Source of the DNA: Chloroflexota bacterium | Lineage (GTDB): Bacteria; Chloroflexota; Dehalococcoidia; UBA2247; RBG-13-53-26 | Direction of reading: 5' to 3' | Assembly: GCA_016875915.1 (NCBI GenBank) | Contig: VGOM01000016.1 | Coordinates: 1-46,513, forward strand | DNA: 46,513 nt | In this document: positions 42,445 through 46,513 of the stretch, piece after piece | How the letters are laid out: every line of letters begins with the position of its first letter | Position numbering within the stretch: position 1 is the first letter of the stretch | The notes under the pieces: generated by a model | The model's input: only the letters and a program-made list of their open reading frames with translations | Database searches by the model: none | Told to the model about the DNA's origin: nothing | Position numbers and translations under genes: made by a program

Positions 42445-42448
<4 letters not shown>
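41969..42448 (+). CDS. Lrp/AsnC-family transcriptional regulator
   Basis: 159 residues from ATG 41969 after GGGGGAGGAG. An N-terminal helix-turn-helix (ARATPERISTMTGIPLAEV) precedes the RAM ligand-binding domain (AVIEVRIQPQRNVGFDAIAERIYRF; SAYLVSGTYDLAVFVAG). Lrp proteins sense amino acids. The gene overlaps that of an aminotransferase by 4 bases (GTGA), so the regulator probably controls and senses that enzyme's substrate or product. Confidence 0.93.
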
Positions 42449-43608
<1,160 letters not shown>

Positions 43609-43619
43609 CCGCCGCGAAC

Positions 43620-44441
43620 CTATACGTCCTTCAACCGCAGCTGCGGGTTGCTCCTGATCAACCCCAGGAAGTGTCCGTGCAGCGTCGTGTTCCCGGCCAC
43701 CACCTGTTCGCAGTGCATCGTCGCCGGCTGACCTTCCCAGTCGGTGACCTCCCCACCCGCCTCTCTCACCAGCGCCAGCCCGGCGCCCACGTCCCACGGA
43801 TAGAGATAGGGATGAACGTAGGCGTCCAGCCGTCCGCAGGCCACGTAGGCCAGTCCCAGCGCCGCCGAGCCCATCAGCCTCAGCCCGCCCAGCTCCGGCC
43901 AGATGGCCCCTACCGCCTCCAGCATGGCCCTGCCCCTGTCCGCGTCGTAGCCCAGGTCGCAGCCCAGGAAGCACTCCCGGGACGTCTTCCGCTGGGACAC
44001 CGCCATCGGCTGGCCGTTCAGCCAGGCGCCCCGGCCCTTCTCCGCCGAGAAGGTCTCCCTGCGCACTGGATCATGGGTCACCCCCAGCAGCACCTCTGGC
44101 CCGCCCGCCAGCCCGATGACCGCCGCGAAGAAGGGTACCCCGTGCACGTAGTTGTTCGTCCCGTCCAGAGGGTCGATCACCCAGGTGTAGGGCGAGTCCG
44201 AGGCCACGGCCGGCGACTCCTCCGAGATGATCCCGAAATCCGGATACTCGCTCTGCAGGACGGAGATGATGCATTTCTCGGCGGCCACATCGATGTCAGT
44301 CACCAGGTTGGCCCGGCCCTCCTTGTAGCCCAGCTTCAGCTGGCCGTGCACATGCTTTAAGAGGAGGCTTCCCGCCTCCTCTGCTGCCTGACAGGCCACC
44401 TCCATGGCCTCCCTGCCACTCCGGGACAAAGGCAATCGCAC
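43620..44441 (-). CDS. Inositol monophosphatase family protein
   Basis: 273 residues. Metal-binding motifs are intact: EE (74-75), IDPLDGTNNYVHG (89-101; D90, D93), and the C-terminal YPWDVGAGLALVREAGG. These Mg2+-dependent phosphatases act on inositol-1-phosphate, fructose-1,6-bisphosphate or 3'-phosphoadenosine phosphate; the substrate is open. The GTG start at 44441 shares one base with the trpS stop. An ATG at 44405 is an alternative start. Confidence 0.92.
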   Translation of the reverse strand: MRLPLSRSGREAMEVACQAAEEAGSLLLKHVHGQLKLGYKEGRANLVTDIDVAAEKCIISVLQSEYPDFGIISEESPAVASDSPYTWVIDPLDGTNNYVHGVPFFAAVIGLAGGPEVLLGVTHDPVRRETFSAEKGRGAWLNGQPMAVSQRKTSRECFLGCDLGYDADRGRAMLEAVGAIWPELGGLRLMGSAALGLAYVACGRLDAYVHPYLYPWDVGAGLALVREAGGEVTDWEGQPATMHCEQVVAGNTTLHGHFLGLIRSNPQLRLKDV

Positions 44442-45439
44442 TATCCCGTCTCCCTGGCCACCAGGCCCATCCTCTCCCTCACCTCTTCCATGGTCACCCT
44501 GGCGATGGCCCGCGCCCGCTCGGCCCCGTCGCCCAGCACCTCCCGGATGTACCGCGGCCGGGTGGCCAGCTCGCGGCGCCTCTCCCGCAACGGGGCCAGC
44601 GCCTCATTGATCTCCCCGGCCAGCAGCTTCTTGCACTCCACACAGCCGATCTCGGCGTTGCGGCACTGCGGGGCGATCTCCCTGGCCTTCTCCGGCTGAA
44701 ACGCCTCATGGAGGTGATGGATGTTGCACACCTCCGGATGCCCCGGATCGCCCTTCCGCTTCCGGGCCGGGTCGGTGAAGGCGGTCATGATCCGCCTGGC
44801 CGTCTCCTCCGGCGTGGCCGCCAGCTCGATGTGGTTGTCGAGCTGCTTGCTCATCTTCTGCACCCCGTCGATGCCCAGGATCATCGGCGCATGGGTCAGC
44901 TTCGGCTGCGGCTCGGGGAAGGTATCCCCGTACAGCCCGTTGAAGCGCCGCACGATCTCCCGGGCCAGCTCCAGGTGGGGCACCTGGTCCTCGCCCACCG
45001 GCACCACCTCGGCCTTGTACAGCACGATGTCCGCCGTCATAAGCACCGGATAGCCCAGCAGACCGTAGTTCACGTTCTCCGGCTGCATCTTCACCTTCTC
45101 CTTGAAGGTGGGCACCCTCATCAGCCAGCTCAGCGGCGTGGACATGCTCAGCAGCGTCTGCAGCTCGGTCACCTCGGGCACCTGCGATTGCACGAAGAGG
45201 ATGCTCTGCTTCGGATCAAGCCCCGCCGCCAGCCAGTCCAGGATCATCTCCCGGACGTTCTGCTGGATCTGGTCCACCGCCTCGCTCCCCTGCAGCGTGG
45301 TCAGCGCGTGCAGGTCCACGATGCAGTAGACGCACTGGTAGTCCTTCTGCAGCTCGACGTAGTTCTGGATGGCCCCGAGGTAGTTGCCGATGTGCTGCCG
45401 TCCCGTGGGACGGGCGCCCGAGAAAACTCGCTTCTTCAT
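44441..45439 (-). CDS. trpS: Tryptophanyl-tRNA synthetase with a C-terminal Fe-S cysteine motif
   Basis: 332 residues from ATG 45439 (a TTG directly precedes it). Class I signatures PTGRQHIGNY and KMSKQ are present. Counting from that TTG, cysteines 239, 260, 267 and 270 form C-x20-C-x6-C-x2-C. Thermotoga maritima TrpRS binds a [4Fe-4S] cluster in the anticodon-recognition domain through a C-x22-C-x6-C-x2-C motif at nearly the same positions, so this enzyme probably carries the cluster too. It charges tRNA-Trp. First gene of a two-gene operon with the phosphatase gene. Confidence 0.95.
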   Translation of the reverse strand: MKKRVFSGARPTGRQHIGNYLGAIQNYVELQKDYQCVYCIVDLHALTTLQGSEAVDQIQQNVREMILDWLAAGLDPKQSILFVQSQVPEVTELQTLLSMSTPLSWLMRVPTFKEKVKMQPENVNYGLLGYPVLMTADIVLYKAEVVPVGEDQVPHLELAREIVRRFNGLYGDTFPEPQPKLTHAPMILGIDGVQKMSKQLDNHIELAATPEETARRIMTAFTDPARKRKGDPGHPEVCNIHHLHEAFQPEKAREIAPQCRNAEIGCVECKKLLAGEINEALAPLRERRRELATRPRYIREVLGDGAERARAIARVTMEEVRERMGLVARETG

Positions 45440-45467
45440 CAACTACGCTGATCCCCTCGCGGGCACA

Positions 45468-45473
45468 ATTATA
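45468..45473 (-). promoter_or_regulatory. -10 element of trpS
   Basis: Minus strand TATAAT in the context GCTATAAT, 29 bases before the trpS ATG. No well spaced -35 is seen. Confidence 0.55.
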
Positions 45474-45533
45474 GCACCTTCAGCCCCCCTCGCATTAACA
45501 AGCGCCTCAAGTGCATCCCTCAAAGCGCTGGCG

Positions 45534-45539
45534 TATAAT
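45534..45539 (+). promoter_or_regulatory. -10 element of the relB/relE operon
   Basis: TATAAT 34 bases before the antitoxin ATG, divergent from trpS. No clear -35. Confidence 0.5.
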
Positions 45540-45572
45540 AGGGCCCTGACCGTCGGTGAGGGAGAGCGGGAC

Positions 45573-45758
45573 ATGAGCACGGAAAGATTCGTCGTTGACG
45601 TCAGGGGCAAGAGGACCGGAGTCATTCTGCCGTTGTCGGAGTATCAGAAGCTGCAGGAGGATCTGCACGACCTCGCTGTGGTGGCAGAGCGCCGCCACGA
45701 GAAACCGATAAGCGCAGTAGCGATGAAGCGGCGACTCAAGAAAGATGGCCTCGTATAG
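45573..45758 (+). CDS. RelB/Phd-like antitoxin (61 aa)
   Basis: 61 residues from ATG 45573 (GGAG at 45561-45564). MSTERFVVDVRGKRTGVILPLSEYQKLQEDLHDLA resembles the N-terminal strand and helix of prevent-host-death type antitoxins, here written in two parts: GVILPLSEYQKL and the hydrophobic helix after it. The rest is a charged, probably disordered tail that would wrap the toxin. It overlaps the toxin gene by 14 bases, the usual arrangement of type II modules. Confidence 0.8.
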   Translation: MSTERFVVDVRGKRTGVILPLSEYQKLQEDLHDLAVVAERRHEKPISAVAMKRRLKKDGLV

Positions 45759-46005
45759 CCTTCTCTACAGGCCCTCTGTCGAAAAGGACCTGCGCTCGCT
45801 GCCACGAGAGGCCATAGCCCGGATAGTCAGACAGATTGACGCCCTGCAACAAGATCCCCTCCCCCGACACTCGGTGAAACTGGCCGGCTCGGAGGGACTC
45901 TACCGTATCCGCGTCGGCAACTACCGCGTGGTCTACGGCGTCGACAGGCATGCCAGGCAGGTCACCGTTCACTACGTACGGCACCGCCGGGACGTCTATC
46001 GCTAG
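45745..46005 (+). CDS. RelE/ParE-family toxin (86 aa)
   Basis: 86 residues with RelE-superfamily features: LYRPSVEKDLRSLPREAIARI, LQQDPLPRHSVKLAG, and the C-terminal core LYRIRVGNYRVVYGVD and VHYVRHRRDVYR. RelE members cut mRNA in the ribosome and ParE members poison gyrase; the basic YRIRVGNYRVVY core and terminal HRRDVYR favour RelE-type ribonuclease activity. Translationally coupled to the antitoxin gene. No truncation is visible, so the pair looks functional. Confidence 0.88.
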   Translation: MASYSLLYRPSVEKDLRSLPREAIARIVRQIDALQQDPLPRHSVKLAGSEGLYRIRVGNYRVVYGVDRHARQVTVHYVRHRRDVYR

Positions 46006-46050
46006 GCCACGCGCATCCCGAACCAGGGTCTCCCTCGTCCCTCTCACTAG

Positions 46051-46138
46051 CCATTATTCCGCACTCCCGCAGCGTCATCCCGCACTTGATGCGGGATCCA
46101 TTATTCCCCGATGTCATGCCGCACTTGATGCGGCATCC
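46051..46138. repeat. Tandem REP-like palindromes
   Basis: Two 26-bp copies, 46074-46099 (GTCATCCCGCACTTGATG and following) and 46113-46138 (GTCATGCCGCACTTGATG and following). Each forms a CCGCA-CTTGA-TGCGG hairpin with compensating C/G changes, and each is preceded by CCATTATTCC (46051 and 46098). They are 39 bases apart. This looks like dispersed intergenic repeats of the REP type. Confidence 0.75.
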
Positions 46139-46251
46139 AAGGGTGGCTGGGCAGGGCGGGGCACCTCAGAATTCGTCTTTGGTGCCTGCTTGGGGTTTGG
46201 GATCTCGGACTTCGGCTCGTTCATTGTGCTATCCTGACACCAGGCAAGCGC

Positions 46252-46513
46252 ATGTCCCACTCCGCCTACGCCGGCAGGATCCTCAGGCTGGACCTGTCTT
46301 CAGGCGCCGTCAGCCAGTCCCCCACCTCGGATTACGTCCGCCGCTTCCTGGGCGGCCGCGGACTGGCCGCCGCCATCTACTGGGATGAGGTCCCTCCCAC
46401 ATCCAGTGCCTTCGACCCCGAGAACCGGCTCATCTTCGCCACCGGCCCTCTGGCCGGGGTACCCGTCATCGGCGGCTCCCGGTGGCAGGCCTGCGCCAAA
46501 TCGCCCGCCGCCA
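46252..46513 (+). CDS. Aldehyde:ferredoxin oxidoreductase (3' partial)
   Basis: The reading frame from ATG 46252 is open to the right edge (87 residues seen). It begins MSHSAYAGRILRLDLSSG and continues with RRFLGGRGLAAAIYW, NRLIFATGPLAG and PVIGGSRWQACAKSP, the N-terminal signature of the tungsten-pterin AOR family. These enzymes oxidise aldehydes or reduce carboxylic acids with ferredoxin. The N-terminal domain is complete; the Fe-S-binding C-terminal part lies outside the window. Confidence 0.88.
   Translation, partial: MSHSAYAGRILRLDLSSGAVSQSPTSDYVRRFLGGRGLAAAIYWDEVPPTSSAFDPENRLIFATGPLAGVPVIGGSRWQACAKSPAA

Overview
This 46.5 kb window is a GC-rich, densely packed bacterial chromosome segment. 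The gene set points to a strict anaerobe: a 2-oxoacid:ferredoxin oxidoreductase, several ferredoxin-type proteins, an aldehyde:ferredoxin oxidoreductase, a molybdopterin enzyme, a B12 importer under a cobalamin riboswitch, a homocitrate-synthase-family protein resembling Re-citrate synthases, and no respiratory oxidase. A NuoE/NuoF/GltB-type cluster next to an NrpR regulator, a thiolase/HMG-CoA-synthase-like/DUF35 set and an Lrp-aminotransferase pair would fit Chloroflexota, class Dehalococcoidia. That placement is an inference from gene content; there is no rRNA or other decisive marker here. Near-consensus sigma-70-type promoters are easy to see, as are GTG and TTG starts.

Layout. 1-3230 is the 3' part of a surface protein made of about eleven MBG-type repeats and a C-terminal membrane anchor. 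3.3-7.4 kb holds small unknown proteins, two DUF6498-like membrane proteins in opposite orientation and an ABC-2 drug-efflux-type transporter. 7.5-10.0 kb holds small genes: a zinc-ribbon protein, three tandem paralogous single-span membrane peptides of 49-56 residues, two further small membrane proteins and a lone receiver domain. After an ADP-ribosylglycohydrolase come a korDABC-type operon, thrS, glnA, pdxT, and a hisF-nuoE-nuoF-nuoG(short)-gltB-like operon followed by an NrpR-type nitrogen regulator. 24.8-32.4 kb is a minus-strand stretch in two operons: HMGCS-like/thiolase/DUF1015, and molybdopterin oxidoreductase/sfsA/endonuclease III-like. 32.6-35.9 kb is btuFCD with its riboswitch. 35.9-46.5 kb carries a Re-citrate/homocitrate synthase candidate, gatCA, a flavin oxidoreductase, a ferredoxin, MarR and Lrp regulators, an aminotransferase, an inositol-phosphatase family gene, trpS with an Fe-S cysteine motif, a RelB/RelE pair, tandem palindromes, and the start of an aldehyde:ferredoxin oxidoreductase that runs off the right edge.

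How the genes work together. Glutamine synthetase, the NADH-diaphorase-like NuoE/F/G-stub plus FMN glutamate-synthase-like protein, HisF, PdxT (a glutaminase) and NrpR make 16-25 kb look like a nitrogen-assimilation neighbourhood. The unusual part is the NuoEF module joined to a divergent GltB-like flavoprotein that has lost the usual [3Fe-4S] ligands and gained an N-terminal cysteine cluster. This, together with the tandem micro-membrane-protein array at 8.0-9.0 kb, is the best candidate here for something undescribed.
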